A stretch of DNA of 64,000 bases. Source: Pseudomonas tensinigenes. GTDB lineage: Bacteria > Pseudomonadota > Gammaproteobacteria > Pseudomonadales > Pseudomonadaceae. The notes beneath the pieces are model-generated. The model was not told the DNA's origin. It did not search any database and worked only from the letters and a program-made list of their open reading frames with translations. The stretch is from contig NZ_CP077089.1 of the NCBI RefSeq assembly GCF_014268445.2, forward strand, positions 2,535,501 to 2,599,500. The letters are read 5' to 3'. The first letter of the stretch is position 1. Each line of letters opens with the position of its first letter. Of this stretch, positions 1 to 9,357 are shown piece after piece. Both the position numbers and the translations under genes were made by a program.

Positions 1-2
1 TG

Positions 3-131
3 CAACCGGAACGCAGCTGGGCAATGCCGGACATGCAGGCGCCGCAGTTGCCGACGGCGGCACAAGGTGTGCCGGCGGTGTTACCAAGTTCTGGCCCACG
101 CGCAACCATCAAAGCGGTGCCCATCCAATGA
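3..131 (+). CDS. C-terminal end of a truncated upstream gene, possibly the T2SS secretin GspD
   Basis: An open frame enters from the left edge and stops at TGA 129-131. The visible 42 residues are rich in proline, alanine and glutamine and contain no recognisable domain. The only hint to identity is position: the next gene on the same strand is gspE followed by gspF, and gspD commonly precedes gspE in Pseudomonas type II secretion clusters. A low-complexity C-terminal tail would suit a secretin, but this is inference. The frame was chosen because it is open to the edge and ends just before the intergenic hairpin repeat. Confidence 0.45.
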   Translation, partial: QPERSWAMPDMQAPQLPTAAQGVPAVLPSSGPRATIKAVPIQ

Positions 132-163
132 CGCCGACATCGCCCCTTGATCTGGAAAACGGA

Positions 164-264
164 CCTGTAGGAGCTGCCGAAGGCTGCGATCTTTTGATCT
201 TGCTCTTCGACGGACCCAAACGACCAAAGATCAAAAGATCGCAGCCTTCGGCAGCTCCTACAGG
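164..264. repeat. Inverted repeat (Pseudomonas intergenic REP-like hairpin)
   Basis: The arm at 164-201 (beginning CCTGTAGGAGCTGCCGAAGG) is the reverse complement of the arm at 227-264, with a 25-base loop. The same arm sequence recurs at about 50.1 kb and 51.2 kb, so this is a dispersed repeat family. It lies between the upstream gene and gspE. Confidence 0.9.
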
Positions 265-282
265 GATTGGGGAGGGCTTGAG

Positions 283-1689
283 ATGAGTGCGCTGCCTTAC
301 GCCTGGGCCAAGGCGCAGCGCATTCTGTTGTGTGATGGCGTGTTGACGGTGTGCCCGTCGACGCCGGGCTGGTCGATCAGCGAGGCGCGGCGGCAGTTCG
401 GCGCGACCACGATTCAGCGCGTGCGCGATGATGAGCTCGATGGTTTGCTCGCCAGCGCGTACGCCGACACTGGCAGCGCGGCGGCGGTGGTCGGTGCTGC
501 AGAAAACGAAGTCGACCTCGACCGCCTGATGCAGGACATGCCGGAAATCACCGACCTGCTCGACACCCAGGACGGCGCCCCGGTGATCCGCATGATCAAC
601 GCGCTGCTGACCCAGGCCGCGCGCGACGAGGCCAGCGACATTCACATCGAACCGTTCGAAACCCACTCAGTGGTGCGCTACCGCGTCGACGGCACGCTAC
701 GTGACGTGGTCTCGCCGCGCAAGGCGTTACACGGTGCGTTGGTGTCGCGGATCAAGATCATGGCCCAGCTCGACATCGCCGAAAAACGCCTGCCACAGGA
801 CGGTCGCATTGCCTTGCGGGTGGCCGGGCGGCCGATCGATATTCGTGTTTCAACGGTGCCGACCGGCCATGGCGAAAGGGTGGTGATGCGTCTGCTCGAC
901 AAACAAGCCGGGCGTCTGCACCTGGAAACCCTCGGCATGGACGCGCAGGTGCTGGCCAAACTCGATCACCTGATCCGCCAGCCCCACGGCATTGTGCTGG
1001 TCACCGGCCCCACCGGCAGCGGCAAGACCACCAGCCTTTACGCGGCACTGGCACGGCTGGATGCGAGTACCAGCAACATCCTCACCGTGGAAGATCCGGT
1101 GGAATACGACTTGCCGGGGATCAGCCAGATTCAGGTCAACGCCAAGATCGACATGACCTTCGCCCTGGCGCTGCGGGCGATTCTGCGCCAAGACCCGGAC
1201 ATCATCATGATCGGCGAGATCCGCGATCTCGAAACTGCGCAAATTGCCGTGCAGGCGTCGCTGACCGGGCATTTGGTGTTGGCGACCTTGCACACCAACG
1301 ACGCAGTGTCGGCGGTCAACCGCTTGATCGACATGGGCGTCGAACCGTTTCTGCTGGCCTCGTCGATGCTCGGGGTGCTCGCGCAAAGATTAGTGCGGCG
1401 CCTGTGCAATCACTGCAAGCAGGAAGACCCAACGGCACCGGGCACTTGGCGTCCGGTTGGCTGCCCGGCGTGCAATCAAACCGGCTACAGCGGCCGCACC
1501 GGCATCCATGAATTGTTCTGCATCGACGACGATATCCGCACACTGATCCACCAAGGGGCAGGGGAGCAGGCTCTGCGCGCATCAGCCGCCAAGGCCGGGA
1601 TGTTCAGCCTGCGTGAGGACGGCGAGCGCTGGATCCGCAGCGGCGCCACCGCGCCCGAAGAAATCCTCCGTGTGACACGGGACGCCTGA
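283..1689 (+). CDS. gspE: Type II secretion system ATPase GspE
   Basis: Cytoplasmic hexameric ATPase that powers pseudopilus assembly in type II secretion. The 468 residues show the GspE/PilB order: an N-terminal domain, then Walker [10 protein letters not shown] at residues 242-250, an Asp-box-like segment LTVEDPVEY near 268, Walker [10 protein letters not shown] near 304-312, a His-box segment ATLHTNDA near 334, and a tetracysteine zinc site (C375, C378, C394, C397). The ATG at 283 follows a GGGGAGG ribosome site. The protein is somewhat shorter than classical XcpR-type GspE, mainly at the N terminus. The stop overlaps the next start by one base, so gspE and gspF are translationally coupled. 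The pectinase genes nearby encode typical T2SS cargo. Confidence 0.95.
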   Translation: MSALPYAWAKAQRILLCDGVLTVCPSTPGWSISEARRQFGATTIQRVRDDELDGLLASAYADTGSAAAVVGAAENEVDLDRLMQDMPEITDLLDTQDGAPVIRMINALLTQAARDEASDIHIEPFETHSVVRYRVDGTLRDVVSPRKALHGALVSRIKIMAQLDIAEKRLPQDGRIALRVAGRPIDIRVSTVPTGHGERVVMRLLDKQAGRLHLETLGMDAQVLAKLDHLIRQPHGIVLVTGPTGSGKTTSLYAALARLDASTSNILTVEDPVEYDLPGISQIQVNAKIDMTFALALRAILRQDPDIIMIGEIRDLETAQIAVQASLTGHLVLATLHTNDAVSAVNRLIDMGVEPFLLASSMLGVLAQRLVRRLCNHCKQEDPTAPGTWRPVGCPACNQTGYSGRTGIHELFCIDDDIRTLIHQGAGEQALRASAAKAGMFSLREDGERWIRSGATAPEEILRVTRDA

Positions 1690-2900
1690 TGAATCGCTAT
1701 CGTTTTGAAGCCGCCGACGCGACCGGCAAGATTGAATCCGGGCACCTTGAGGCGGACAGCCAGGCTGCCGCGTTCTCAACGTTACGCGGGCGCGGATTGA
1801 CCGCGTTGTCGGTGCATAAGGAGAGCAATGTCGCCAGCCATGGTGGCGGCGGATTGTTCAGCGCCAAGCTCTCGGACAACGACCTTGCTTGGGCCACGCG
1901 GCAATTGGCGAGCTTGTTGGGCGCGAGTCTGCCGCTTGAAGCTGCGCTGAGTGCCACGGTCGAGCAGGCCGAGAAAAAACACATCGCCCACACCCTTAGC
2001 GCCGTACGTGCGGATGTGCGCAGCGGCATGCGTCTGGCGGAATCGCTGGCGGCGCGGCCACGGGATTTTCCCGAGATCTATCGTGCGCTGATTGCGGCGG
2101 GGGAAGAGTCCGGTGATCTCGCGCAGGTGATGGAACGGCTGGCGGATTACATCGAAGAGCGCAACAACCTGCGCGGCAAGATTCTCACCGCGTTCATCTA
2201 TCCGGGTGTGGTTGGGCTGGTGTCGATCGGCATCGTGATTTTCCTGCTCAGTTACGTGGTGCCGCAGGTGGTCAGTGCGTTTTCTCAGGCGCGGCAGGAC
2301 TTGCCGGGGTTGACGTTGGCGATGCTCAACGCCAGTGATTTCATAAGGGCGTGGGGCTGGTTGTGTGCGGCGATTATCGCAGGGGCGTTCTGGAGCTGGC
2401 GCCTGTACCTGCGCAATCCGGCGGCACGTTTGAGTTGGCATCATCGCGTGCTGAAGTTGCCGCTGCTCGGGCGTTTCATTCTGGGCCTGAACACTGCGCG
2501 TTTCGCCTCGACGCTGGCGATTCTCGGCGGCGCCGGGGTGCCGTTGTTGCGTGCGCTGGAGGCGGCGCGGCAGACGTTGTCCAACGACCGCTTGAGTTTG
2601 AGTGTCACTGAAGCCACGGCCAAGGTGCGTGAAGGGGTCAACCTGGCAGCAGCGTTGCGGGTGGAAAATGTGTTTCCGCCGGTGCTGATTCACCTGATCG
2701 CCAGTGGCGAAAAAACCGGATCGCTGCCACCGATGCTCGAGCGCGCAGCGCAAACTCTGTCGCGGGATATCGAACGGCGGGCGATGGGCATGACGGCGTT
2801 GCTGGAGCCGCTGATGATCGTGGTCATGGGCGGGGTGGTGCTGGTGATTGTGATGGCGGTGTTGTTGCCGATCATTGAGATCAATCAGCTGGTCCAGTAG
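1689..2900 (+). CDS. gspF: Type II secretion inner-membrane platform protein GspF
   Basis: Inner-membrane protein that couples the GspE ATPase to the pseudopilus. The 403 residues contain two GspF (T2SSF) repeats, roughly residues 65-190 and 270-395. Each has the conserved pattern of a cytoplasmic helical bundle followed by hydrophobic segments (about 170-195, 220-240 and 370-395), and the typical motif AGEESGDLAQVMERLADY near 138-155 recurs as ASGEKTGSLPPMLERAAQTL in the second half. Start ATG overlaps the gspE stop. A second gspF lies at 53.2-54.4 kb, so the window carries parts of two Gsp sets. A REP hairpin follows. Confidence 0.95.
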   Translation: MNRYRFEAADATGKIESGHLEADSQAAAFSTLRGRGLTALSVHKESNVASHGGGGLFSAKLSDNDLAWATRQLASLLGASLPLEAALSATVEQAEKKHIAHTLSAVRADVRSGMRLAESLAARPRDFPEIYRALIAAGEESGDLAQVMERLADYIEERNNLRGKILTAFIYPGVVGLVSIGIVIFLLSYVVPQVVSAFSQARQDLPGLTLAMLNASDFIRAWGWLCAAIIAGAFWSWRLYLRNPAARLSWHHRVLKLPLLGRFILGLNTARFASTLAILGGAGVPLLRALEAARQTLSNDRLSLSVTEATAKVREGVNLAAALRVENVFPPVLIHLIASGEKTGSLPPMLERAAQTLSRDIERRAMGMTALLEPLMIVVMGGVVLVIVMAVLLPIIEINQLVQ

Positions 2901-2915
2901 TGGTGTTGTTGCACA

Positions 2916-2994
2916 GGGCCTCATCGCGAGCAGGCTCACTCCTACAGGGGTACGCATTTCAAATGTAGGCCTTCGCCTGCTCGCGATGGGGCCC
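2916..2994. repeat. REP hairpin
   Basis: GGCCTCATCGCGAGCAGGCT at 2917-2936 pairs with GCCTGCTCGCGATGGGGCCC at 2975-2994, the Pseudomonas REP core. It lies between convergent gspF and the pectate lyase gene. Confidence 0.85.
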
Positions 2995-3063
2995 GTCAGG
3001 GCAATAAATAATTTGGATTTTGTTTCAGAACTCCACCCCCGCACCATCTTCAAGCAGACATGA

Positions 3064-3089
3064 AAAAGCCCTCGTCACCGAGGGCTTTT
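3064..3089 (-). terminator. Rho-independent terminator of the pectate lyase gene
   Basis: AAAAGCCCTCG at 3064 and CGAGGGCTTTT at 3079 form a strong stem around a short TCACC-type loop, with A and T runs on both sides. It sits 25 bases beyond the lyase stop and could act in both directions. Confidence 0.85.
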
Positions 3090-3113
3090 CATTAACACGG
3101 TTACATCGACCAA

Positions 3114-4256
3114 TCAGATCTTGCCAGCGCCAGCCTTGGCCTTAACGTCGGCCGTGACTTTGTCCGCGTTCAGCGGGGTGTAGCTGTATGGCGGGGTCCA
3201 GCCGATGTTGGTGCCCCACTTGCAGGTCAGCAAGGTGCCATTGAGCGTAGAACCCTGATCAAGGTAGGTGCTGCCACCGTAGTCACCGGCGATTTTGTCG
3301 CAACCGCTGATGCCGGAGATTTCGAAGGCGTTTTTCTCGGAGAAAATCTTCGAACTCTTGCCCACACCATGCGCGTAACTGAACGGGTAGACCTTATGGC
3401 TGGTGCTGCCCACGTGATAGTTGTTGTACAGATGCACCTGGCCGAAGCGAACGCGTGGCGCGCGTGCGGAGATGTTTTCGAACAGGGTATTGTGGATCGT
3501 GACCTTGAGCTTGCCATCATCGGTGGTGCGGCTGTCGCTGGAACCGATCAGGTTGTTCTTCTCGTGCGATTTGAACGCCGAGTAGGAAATGGTCACGTAG
3601 TTGGCACCGTTTTTCACGTCCAGTGCGCCGTCGTGGTGTTGCTTTGGACGACCGTTGGCAGTGCCGTTCTGGTCATCGGTGCGGCGGCCATCGGTGAAGG
3701 TGACATGGTCGACCCACACATTGTTGGCGCCTTCGATGGTCAGCCCGTCGTACTCGGAGTTCCAGTTGCCGGCGCTGCCGTCATTGGCGTCCCAGATCGG
3801 CTCGGGATCCCACGGGTTTTCGAGGGTGATGTTGCGGATGATCACATCGTTTTCCTTGGCATAGAAGAAACCCTCGCGGATCTCCGCCGTGCTGCTCGTA
3901 CCGACGATGGTCGTCTTGCCCGGGATATCCAGACGACCGCGCTTTTTCATATCGGCGGTCGTCGTATAAGCTTTGCCTTCGCTGATGTCGATAGGCCCGG
4001 TAATCTTGATGATGCGCCCGTTGGTGCCGACCGAAGCGCTGAGTGCGGCTTTCAGTTCGGCAGCGTTCTTCACGGTGTAGATGTTGTTGGCTGCCGCTCT
4101 GGAGCCACCCTTGGTGCCACCGTTTTGCGTGGCCCAGCCAGTCGTTGCAACATCCAGCCAGATATCGGCCGCTTGTGCAGGCAGGCTGGAAAACAGCAGG
4201 CTGCCGACGATGGCGCTGGCCAGTTTGCAGGCCGTGAAGGTTGTTGGTTTTGTCAT
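3114..4256 (-). CDS. pel: Secreted pectate lyase, polysaccharide lyase family 1
   Basis: Cleaves polygalacturonate by calcium-dependent beta-elimination outside the cell. The 380 residues start with a Sec signal peptide ending in AQA near residue 29. The parallel beta-helix core carries the PL1 signatures: WVDH at 181-184, the calcium-binding Asp region HHDGALD at 207-213, and R265-x-P267-x-x-R270, whose last Arg is the catalytic-base type residue of the family. Length fits secreted bacterial pectate lyases. It is a typical type II secretion substrate and lies directly next to gspE-gspF. It is divergent from a GntR regulator, and the shared gap contains the palindrome TTGTCGTACAA at 4392. A terminator follows. 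Confidence 0.95.
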   Translation of the reverse strand: MTKPTTFTACKLASAIVGSLLFSSLPAQAADIWLDVATTGWATQNGGTKGGSRAAANNIYTVKNAAELKAALSASVGTNGRIIKITGPIDISEGKAYTTTADMKKRGRLDIPGKTTIVGTSSTAEIREGFFYAKENDVIIRNITLENPWDPEPIWDANDGSAGNWNSEYDGLTIEGANNVWVDHVTFTDGRRTDDQNGTANGRPKQHHDGALDVKNGANYVTISYSAFKSHEKNNLIGSSDSRTTDDGKLKVTIHNTLFENISARAPRVRFGQVHLYNNYHVGSTSHKVYPFSYAHGVGKSSKIFSEKNAFEISGISGCDKIAGDYGGSTYLDQGSTLNGTLLTCKWGTNIGWTPPYSYTPLNADKVTADVKAKAGAGKI

Positions 4257-4391
4257 GAGTAATCAGATCCTTGATTAACTTGAGTGTTTTACACGCGAAA
4301 TTTCGACGTGTTTCTCGAGCGGACGTCCTTATCGCCATTGCAGCGAATCGAACGTCCGCTGCATGAGAAATCCTATCATTGAACTGGTGCG

Positions 4392-4402
4392 TTGTCGTAC
4401 AA
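4392..4402. promoter_or_regulatory. Candidate GntR operator, copy 1
   Basis: TTGTCGTACAA is a perfect TTGT-CGT-ACAA palindrome between the divergent pectate lyase and GntR genes. Near-copies occur ahead of the kdgM-like gene and ahead of the enolase-family gene. The size and symmetry suit a FadR-type dimer; assignment to this regulator is inference. Confidence 0.55.
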
Positions 4403-4454
4403 CTGAATGGGCTATGATGCGTAATTATTCGAAAATTCGAGATTTTTGTTGCTG

Positions 4455-5210
4455 ATGGACAGATCCAACGCCACACCCAATGTTCGTCGCCGGCATCGCA
4501 GCCTGGCGGAGGACCTTGTCACCGAGCTGTCCCGACGCATTTGCAGCGGCGAACTCGCACGCGCGACGAAGCTGCCGACTGAATCTCAGGTCATGGCCGA
4601 GCACGGCGTCAGTCGCACGGTCGTGCGTGAGGCGATATCGCGTCTGCAGGCAGCGGGCCTGGTGGAGACCCGTCACGGTATCGGCACCTTTGTTCAGGAC
4701 ATTCCCAGCCCGAGCGGTTTTCGCATTGATCCGGACAGCATCGTCACGCTTCAGGATGTCTTGGCGGTGCTTGAGTTGCGCATCACCTTGGAGGTCGAGG
4801 CCGCCGGCCTGGCGTGTGCGCGGCGTACCGATGAGCAGCTGCAACTGATGCGTGATTCGCTGGACGCCATCAATTCCCGCGCCGTCAGTGTCGACTACGC
4901 CGTGTCGGCGGATTTCCAGTTCCACCAGCAAATTGCTCTGGCCACCGGCAACCGCTATTTCACCGACATCATGCTGCACCTGGGCGCGAACATTCTGCCG
5001 CGCACACGTCTGCATTCCAAACGCCTGGAGAATGACCGCAAGGAGCCCTATCTGGAGCGCCTCAGTCGCGAGCATGAAGACATTTACATTGCGATTGTCC
5101 GGCGTGATTCCGACGCCGCGCGCGCAGCCATGCGTTTGCATCTGTCCAACAGCCGCGAGCGTCTGCGCCGTGCCTACGAAGCTGCGGACGCGGCGGCGTT
5201 GAACGTCTGA
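4455..5210 (+). CDS. GntR-family transcriptional regulator, FadR/FCD type, of the uronate and pectin block
   Basis: Cytoplasmic DNA-binding regulator. The N-terminal winged helix (about residues 10-80) shows the GntR pattern LPTESQVMAEHGVSRTVVREA followed by RHGIGTFV. An FCD effector domain follows at about 95-240, with the usual acidic and His residues for metal and ligand binding (FHQQIALATGN, REHEDIYIAI). The ATG at 4455 is preferred over an upstream in-frame TTG at 4446. Neighbours are pectate lyase, lactonase, uronate dehydrogenase and an oligogalacturonate porin, so a sugar-acid effector such as galacturonate or galactarate is likely, as for the GguR and ExuR/UxuR-like regulators. It may bind the three TTGTCGTACAA-like sites in this block. 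Confidence 0.88.
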   Translation: MDRSNATPNVRRRHRSLAEDLVTELSRRICSGELARATKLPTESQVMAEHGVSRTVVREAISRLQAAGLVETRHGIGTFVQDIPSPSGFRIDPDSIVTLQDVLAVLELRITLEVEAAGLACARRTDEQLQLMRDSLDAINSRAVSVDYAVSADFQFHQQIALATGNRYFTDIMLHLGANILPRTRLHSKRLENDRKEPYLERLSREHEDIYIAIVRRDSDAARAAMRLHLSNSRERLRRAYEAADAAALNV

Positions 5211-5214
5211 AGCC

Positions 5215-6108
5215 TCAGGCGCGGGCCTTGGCTTCGAGCAGGCCTTGAACGCCCGGATTGAGGGCGAACACCCCGCCCGCCAATGGCTGGTCAGCGAGAT
5301 CGATGCCCTGCGGGCGAATCGAGGTGACAAACAGAGTGTCGAGCCGAGGGCCGCCAAAGGCACACATCGTCGGTTTCTTCACCGGCACCGGCAGTGCGCG
5401 ATCCAGTTTCCCCTGTGGGGTAAAGCGCAGTACCAAGCCGGCATCAATTGCGCAGATCCAGTAACAGCCGTGTGAATCGACGGCGGCACCGTCCGGTCGA
5501 CCGGGGTGGTCGTTCATGTCGACGAACAGCCGGCGGTTGTGCGGTGTGCCGCTGTCGATGTCGTAATCGAAGGCCCAGATCAGCTGACGGCTCGGGTGCG
5601 AATCGGACAGATACAGGGTGCGTCCGTCGGGGCTGAACGCCAGGCCGTTGGGCACCACGAGGTCCTCCAGTTGCGGCGCCAGCACAGATAAATCGTTCGG
5701 GTTTTGCCCGTCGTAGCGATACAGCGCGCCGACCGCCTCGGCACCCATAGCGGTTGGCATCGAGCTGGCCCAGAAGCGTCCCTGACGATCGCAGCGACCA
5801 TCATTGAAACGCATGCTCGGGCGGGCGTGCTCGACGCCGATGAGCTTTTCCGCAGCCAGACGTCCGTCAGCCTGCGGGCGCAGTTTGAACAGGCCACTTT
5901 CTTGTGCGCCCAGCCAATGTCCCGCTTCGCTGCGGGCGATACAGGCGAGCATTTCGTCCGCCTGCCAGCAGTCGGTCTGGCCGTCGAGCTGCCAGCGATG
6001 CAAACGGCCGGCCGGAATATCCACCCAATACAAGGCATTCTCCTCGGCTTGCCAGACCGGGCTTTCACCGGTGGCGTTGCGCGCATCGACAATCAGTTCG
6101 GCACTCAT
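5215..6108 (-). CDS. SMP-30/gluconolactonase-family lactonase
   Basis: A 297-residue six-bladed beta-propeller of the SMP-30/regucalcin family. Visible signatures are the N-terminal ESPVW with its metal-ligand Glu, RFNDGRCDRQGRFW near 101-114, the metal-site Asn in VVPNGLAFSPDGRTLYLSDS near 150-170, and PGRPDGAAVDSHGCYW near 205-220. Its ATG overlaps the TGA of uronate dehydrogenase by four bases, so the two are coupled. Uronate dehydrogenase yields an aldarolactone, and hydrolysing that lactone to the aldarate is the obvious role for this enzyme. Exact substrate (galactaro- or glucarolactone) is inference. Confidence 0.9.
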   Translation of the reverse strand: MSAELIVDARNATGESPVWQAEENALYWVDIPAGRLHRWQLDGQTDCWQADEMLACIARSEAGHWLGAQESGLFKLRPQADGRLAAEKLIGVEHARPSMRFNDGRCDRQGRFWASSMPTAMGAEAVGALYRYDGQNPNDLSVLAPQLEDLVVPNGLAFSPDGRTLYLSDSHPSRQLIWAFDYDIDSGTPHNRRLFVDMNDHPGRPDGAAVDSHGCYWICAIDAGLVLRFTPQGKLDRALPVPVKKPTMCAFGGPRLDTLFVTSIRPQGIDLADQPLAGGVFALNPGVQGLLEAKARA

Positions 6109-6947
6109 GAGCGCGTCTGCGTCGGCGTTTCAAACGGACCTGCTGCGGTAAAAGCGCCGCCCTGATACAAGCGGTCCGGGTGGTCGGCAGCGAGTGCCGG
6201 TTGTTGTTCGACCTTTGCGCGAAAGGCTTCGGAGCTGTCCTGCGGCGCAAAGCCCAAGTGCGCGGCGTGCCGGTTGTTCCACCACTGATCACGATTGGCG
6301 GACACCCCGTACACCACGCTGTGCCCGACATCGCTGGCCAGCAGCGCGCGGGCGATCAGGTGCTCGAGATCGGTATAGCTCAGCCAGGTCGCCAGCATGC
6401 GCAGGTTGCGCGGCTCGGGGAATGAGGAACCGATGCGCAGGCTTACTGTTTCGATGCCATAGCGGTGGAAATAGAACGTTGCCAGGTCCTCGCCGTAAGC
6501 CTTCGACAAGCCGTAATAACCGTCCGGGCGACGCGGCGAATGGGCGTCGATCTGTTCGTCCTGCGAGTAGAAACCGGTGACGTGGTTGGAGCTGGCGAAC
6601 ACGATGCGCTTGACCCCGTGCAGACGCGCGGCCTCATAAACATGAAACGTGCCGCGAATATTCGCCTCGAGGATTTCTTCGAAGGATCGCTCCACCGAGA
6701 TCCCGCCCAAATGCACGATGGCATCGACGCCCTCGACCAGCGCGGCGACAGCGGCCTTGTCGCTCAGATTGCAGTTGATCACTTCGTCATGCGCGCCGCG
6801 GCTCGGCGCCATCGCACTGATGTCCGAGGAGCGGACGGTGTCGGCGTGAACCTGCAGGGTTTCGCGCAGAATCTGGCCGAGCCCACCGGCGGCGCCGGTC
6901 AGCAGAATACGGTTGAAGGGTTTGGCCTGCGTGGTTTGTGTGGTCAT
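6105..6947 (-). CDS. udh: Uronate dehydrogenase, short-chain dehydrogenase/epimerase fold
   Basis: Oxidises galacturonate or glucuronate with NAD to the aldarolactone, the first step of the oxidative uronate pathway. The 280 residues show the extended SDR features: glycine motif TGAAGGLGQ near 17-25, the active-site YGLSKAYGE (Tyr-x-x-x-Lys) near 150, and VHLGGISVERSFEEILEANI, which resembles characterised Pseudomonas Udh. The ATG at 6947 follows a GGAAG site; upstream in-frame starts lack a ribosome site. The gene is expressed with the downstream lactonase through a four-base overlap, and a KdgM-like porin lies upstream on the same strand. Confidence 0.88.
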   Translation of the reverse strand: MTTQTTQAKPFNRILLTGAAGGLGQILRETLQVHADTVRSSDISAMAPSRGAHDEVINCNLSDKAAVAALVEGVDAIVHLGGISVERSFEEILEANIRGTFHVYEAARLHGVKRIVFASSNHVTGFYSQDEQIDAHSPRRPDGYYGLSKAYGEDLATFYFHRYGIETVSLRIGSSFPEPRNLRMLATWLSYTDLEHLIARALLASDVGHSVVYGVSANRDQWWNNRHAAHLGFAPQDSSEAFRAKVEQQPALAADHPDRLYQGGAFTAAGPFETPTQTRS

Positions 6948-7043
6948 GGTCGGGTCTTCCATTACGCGGTGGTGAAGAGGGTGGGCGGCGGGGTGCCTGC
7001 CTGACAAGCGATGCGCGCTCGCCAGGCAAAAGCGGCGCGCTGC

Positions 7044-7769
7044 TTACATGAAGTTGTATTGCACGCCCAGACGCCAGCGAGCCTGGCGGTCGGGGGAGGT
7101 GGACTCGACTTTGATGTCGCCGATTTCCATGAAGGGCGCCCATTGTTTGGTGAGCTTGTATTTGACGATCAGGTTCTGTTCGTAGTCGCTCTTCTTGTTG
7201 TCGTAGCGGATGTAGTCGGTCTTGAAATAGATGAACTGATATTCGTAGGCCCACTTGTTGGCTGGCGTGTAGCCGAGCCAGCCTTCGAAGCGGTGGGTGG
7301 TCTGGTCATCCTTGTAGTGATCGGGCATGTCTTTGTTGACCTGATCGCGATCGAGTTTGCGCAGGTCCAGGCGATAGCGCGTCGCTACGTAGAAGGCGTC
7401 GTCGATTTTGTAGTTGTACTTGAGGCCGAACTTGTAGGCGGTCGCATCCTTGGAGCTGTCCATCTGAAACGCCGGGGTCAGCGTCGACTGCGCGCTGAGC
7501 TTGTAGTTGTAGCTCACCGTGAACTCATGGCCGTTGTTGACCATGTTGTCGTAGGCGACATCTTTGCGGTCCCCGGCCGTGCGGTATTTCATCTCCGCCT
7601 CAAACCCCAGTCCACTGTCCAGGCGGTAATTGAGCTTGATTCGGTCGGCGTGGGCGCTGTCCTCCTCGGTGTACTGATGGCGGTAGTTGAGGCTGGCAGA
7701 GTCAGCGTGGACAGCGAAGGGCAGGCCGAGGGCCGCGACAGTGACGAGCGTGCGTAGGGTGGTGTTCAT
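7044..7769 (-). CDS. kdgM: KdgM-like oligogalacturonate-specific outer-membrane porin
   Basis: Outer-membrane beta-barrel that lets acidic oligosaccharides into the periplasm. The 241 residues begin with a signal peptide ending in VHA near 22. Alternating amphipathic strands follow, with many Tyr, Lys and Arg residues and a C-terminal VQYNFM ending in an aromatic-containing sorting signal (F next to last). Size and strand pattern match the small KdgM/NanC porins, which have 12 strands. The ATG at 7769 has an AAGAAG site upstream; the longer in-frame extension contains no signal peptide. Position within a pectin block supports an oligogalacturonate role. A candidate GntR operator lies about 100 bases upstream. 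Confidence 0.85.
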   Translation of the reverse strand: MNTTLRTLVTVAALGLPFAVHADSASLNYRHQYTEEDSAHADRIKLNYRLDSGLGFEAEMKYRTAGDRKDVAYDNMVNNGHEFTVSYNYKLSAQSTLTPAFQMDSSKDATAYKFGLKYNYKIDDAFYVATRYRLDLRKLDRDQVNKDMPDHYKDDQTTHRFEGWLGYTPANKWAYEYQFIYFKTDYIRYDNKKSDYEQNLIVKYKLTKQWAPFMEIGDIKVESTSPDRQARWRLGVQYNFM

Positions 7770-7867
7770 ACGGTCTTCTTTTTTTGTTTTTGTTAGGGTC
7801 GTTTGACGAGTACTACAGGCACCGCGATGTTGCGTATGGCTCTCATTTGAGGCGCAGATATAAGTTA

Positions 7868-7878
7868 TCGTACGACAA
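7868..7878. promoter_or_regulatory. Candidate GntR operator, copy 2
   Basis: TCGTACGACAA, reverse complement TTGTCGTACGA, differs from the perfect palindrome at 4392 by one base. It lies about 100 bases upstream of the kdgM-like start. The 360-base gap 7770-8130 holds this site, a third copy at 8056, and AT-rich promoter DNA for the two divergent genes; no other gene is visible there. Confidence 0.5.
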
Positions 7879-8055
7879 GATGACTCGTCTACGTGATTTT
7901 GCTGGTTTGGAAACATATTGATACATATATACCCTGTGAATAGGGGTCTAAAGCAACTCCTGTTATTCCGTAGTCATCTTTAAATATGGCACTTTGCTGG
8001 ACGTTTAGCCGGAAAGGCTTCGATTAGGAGAGGTGTTATTGGGTCTTTTCAAGTG

Positions 8056-8066
8056 TTGTACGATGA
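8056..8066. promoter_or_regulatory. Candidate GntR operator, copy 3
   Basis: TTGTACGATGA, reverse complement TCATCGTACAA, matches the TTGTCGTACAA palindrome at 9 of 11 positions. It sits 65 bases before the enolase-family start, suited to control of that gene and perhaps the following transport operon. Confidence 0.45.
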
Positions 8067-8130
8067 CCTATGATCGGTCGCAACCGACGACACTCCTGTC
8101 ACAAATCCAATAAGAAGGCTCAAGACGTCC

Positions 8131-9285
8131 ATGAGAATCACAGCAGTCAACGTCCAGGTTTTTTCCTATCCCACCCGCCGCGCAGTCGACAGCGCCGGTC
8201 ATGCTCATCCCGGTGATGTCAGTCAGGCGCAAATGGCGTTGCTGCGCATCCAGACTGAAGACGGCAAGGAGGGTTACGCCCTCGGCGCGCCGGAGCTGAT
8301 TCGTCCTTATGTGCTGGATGGTTTTGTGCGCAAGGTGCTGGTCGGGCAGAACGCCTTTGATCGCGAAAAGATCTGGCATGACCTGGCGCACTGGCAGCGT
8401 GGCAGCGCCAGCCAGTTGACTGATCGCGCGCTGGCATTGGTCGAGCAAGCGTTGTGGGATTGGGCGGGGCGCAAGCTCGGCGTGCCGGTGCACAAGTTGA
8501 TTGGCGGTTTTCGCGACAAGGTGCCGGCGTACGGCTCAACCATGTGCGGCGATGAATTGCCTGAGGGCCTGGCGACGCCGGAAGACTACGGACGCTTTGC
8601 CGAAACGCTGGTCAAGCGCGGCTACAAGGCGATCAAGTTGCACACCTGGATGCCGCCGGTCTCGTTCGCGCCGAGCCCGCGCATTGATGTCAAAGCCTGC
8701 GCGGCGGTGCGCGAAGCGGTGGGCCCGGACATCGCCTTGATGCTCGACGGTTATCACTGGTACAGCCGCACCGAAGCGCTGTACATCGGACGCGAACTGG
8801 AAAAACTCGACTTCGCCTGGTTTGAAGAACCGATGATGGAAGAGTCCGCCGAATCCTATGCCTGGCTGGCGGGGCAACTGGACATTCCGGTGCTCGGGCC
8901 GGAAACCCTGTCCGGCAAACACCTGAGCCGGGCCAGTTGGGTCAAGCACGACGTTTGCGACATCCTGCGTGCCGGCGTCGCCGGGGTCGGCGGGATCGGG
9001 CCTTGCCTGAAAGTCGCGCACATGGCCGAGTCGTTTGGCATGGATTGCGAAATCCACGGCAACGGCGCAGCCAACCTGACAGTGGTCGGCGCGATCAAGA
9101 ACTGCACGTGGTACGAGCGCGGTTTGCTGCACCCGTACCTGGATTACGACGAGGTGCCGGCGTACCTCAAGCGCCTGGTCGACCCGATGGACAGCGACGG
9201 TTTTGTGCATTTGTCCGACCTGCCGGGTCTGGGCGAAGACATCGACTTCAACTTCATCGAGATGAACACGCTTAAAAGCTTCTGA
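8131..9285 (+). CDS. Mandelate racemase/muconate lactonizing (enolase superfamily) acid-sugar enzyme
   Basis: A 384-residue enolase-superfamily protein with the N-terminal capping domain (1-130) and a TIM barrel. Metal ligands read as LMLDGYHWY (Asp near 207), FAWFEEPMM (Glu near 233) and LGPETLSGK (Glu near 259). A barrel Lys motif KAIKLHTW is near 170, and a C-terminal CEIHGNG supplies a His at about 309. This arrangement suits mandelate-racemase-subgroup dehydratases or cycloisomerases. In this block it probably acts on galactarate, glucarate or their lactones after Udh. The KxH in place of the more common KxK on the second strand makes the precise reaction uncertain. It leads directly to the transport operon. 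Confidence 0.85.
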   Translation: MRITAVNVQVFSYPTRRAVDSAGHAHPGDVSQAQMALLRIQTEDGKEGYALGAPELIRPYVLDGFVRKVLVGQNAFDREKIWHDLAHWQRGSASQLTDRALALVEQALWDWAGRKLGVPVHKLIGGFRDKVPAYGSTMCGDELPEGLATPEDYGRFAETLVKRGYKAIKLHTWMPPVSFAPSPRIDVKACAAVREAVGPDIALMLDGYHWYSRTEALYIGRELEKLDFAWFEEPMMEESAESYAWLAGQLDIPVLGPETLSGKHLSRASWVKHDVCDILRAGVAGVGGIGPCLKVAHMAESFGMDCEIHGNGAANLTVVGAIKNCTWYERGLLHPYLDYDEVPAYLKRLVDPMDSDGFVHLSDLPGLGEDIDFNFIEMNTLKSF

Positions 9286-9357
9286 CGTGTACGCGGGCTG
9301 CCCGGTGCATGCCGGGCTGTCCGAGAGCCCTATAAATATAAGAAAGGCACTCTCGCT

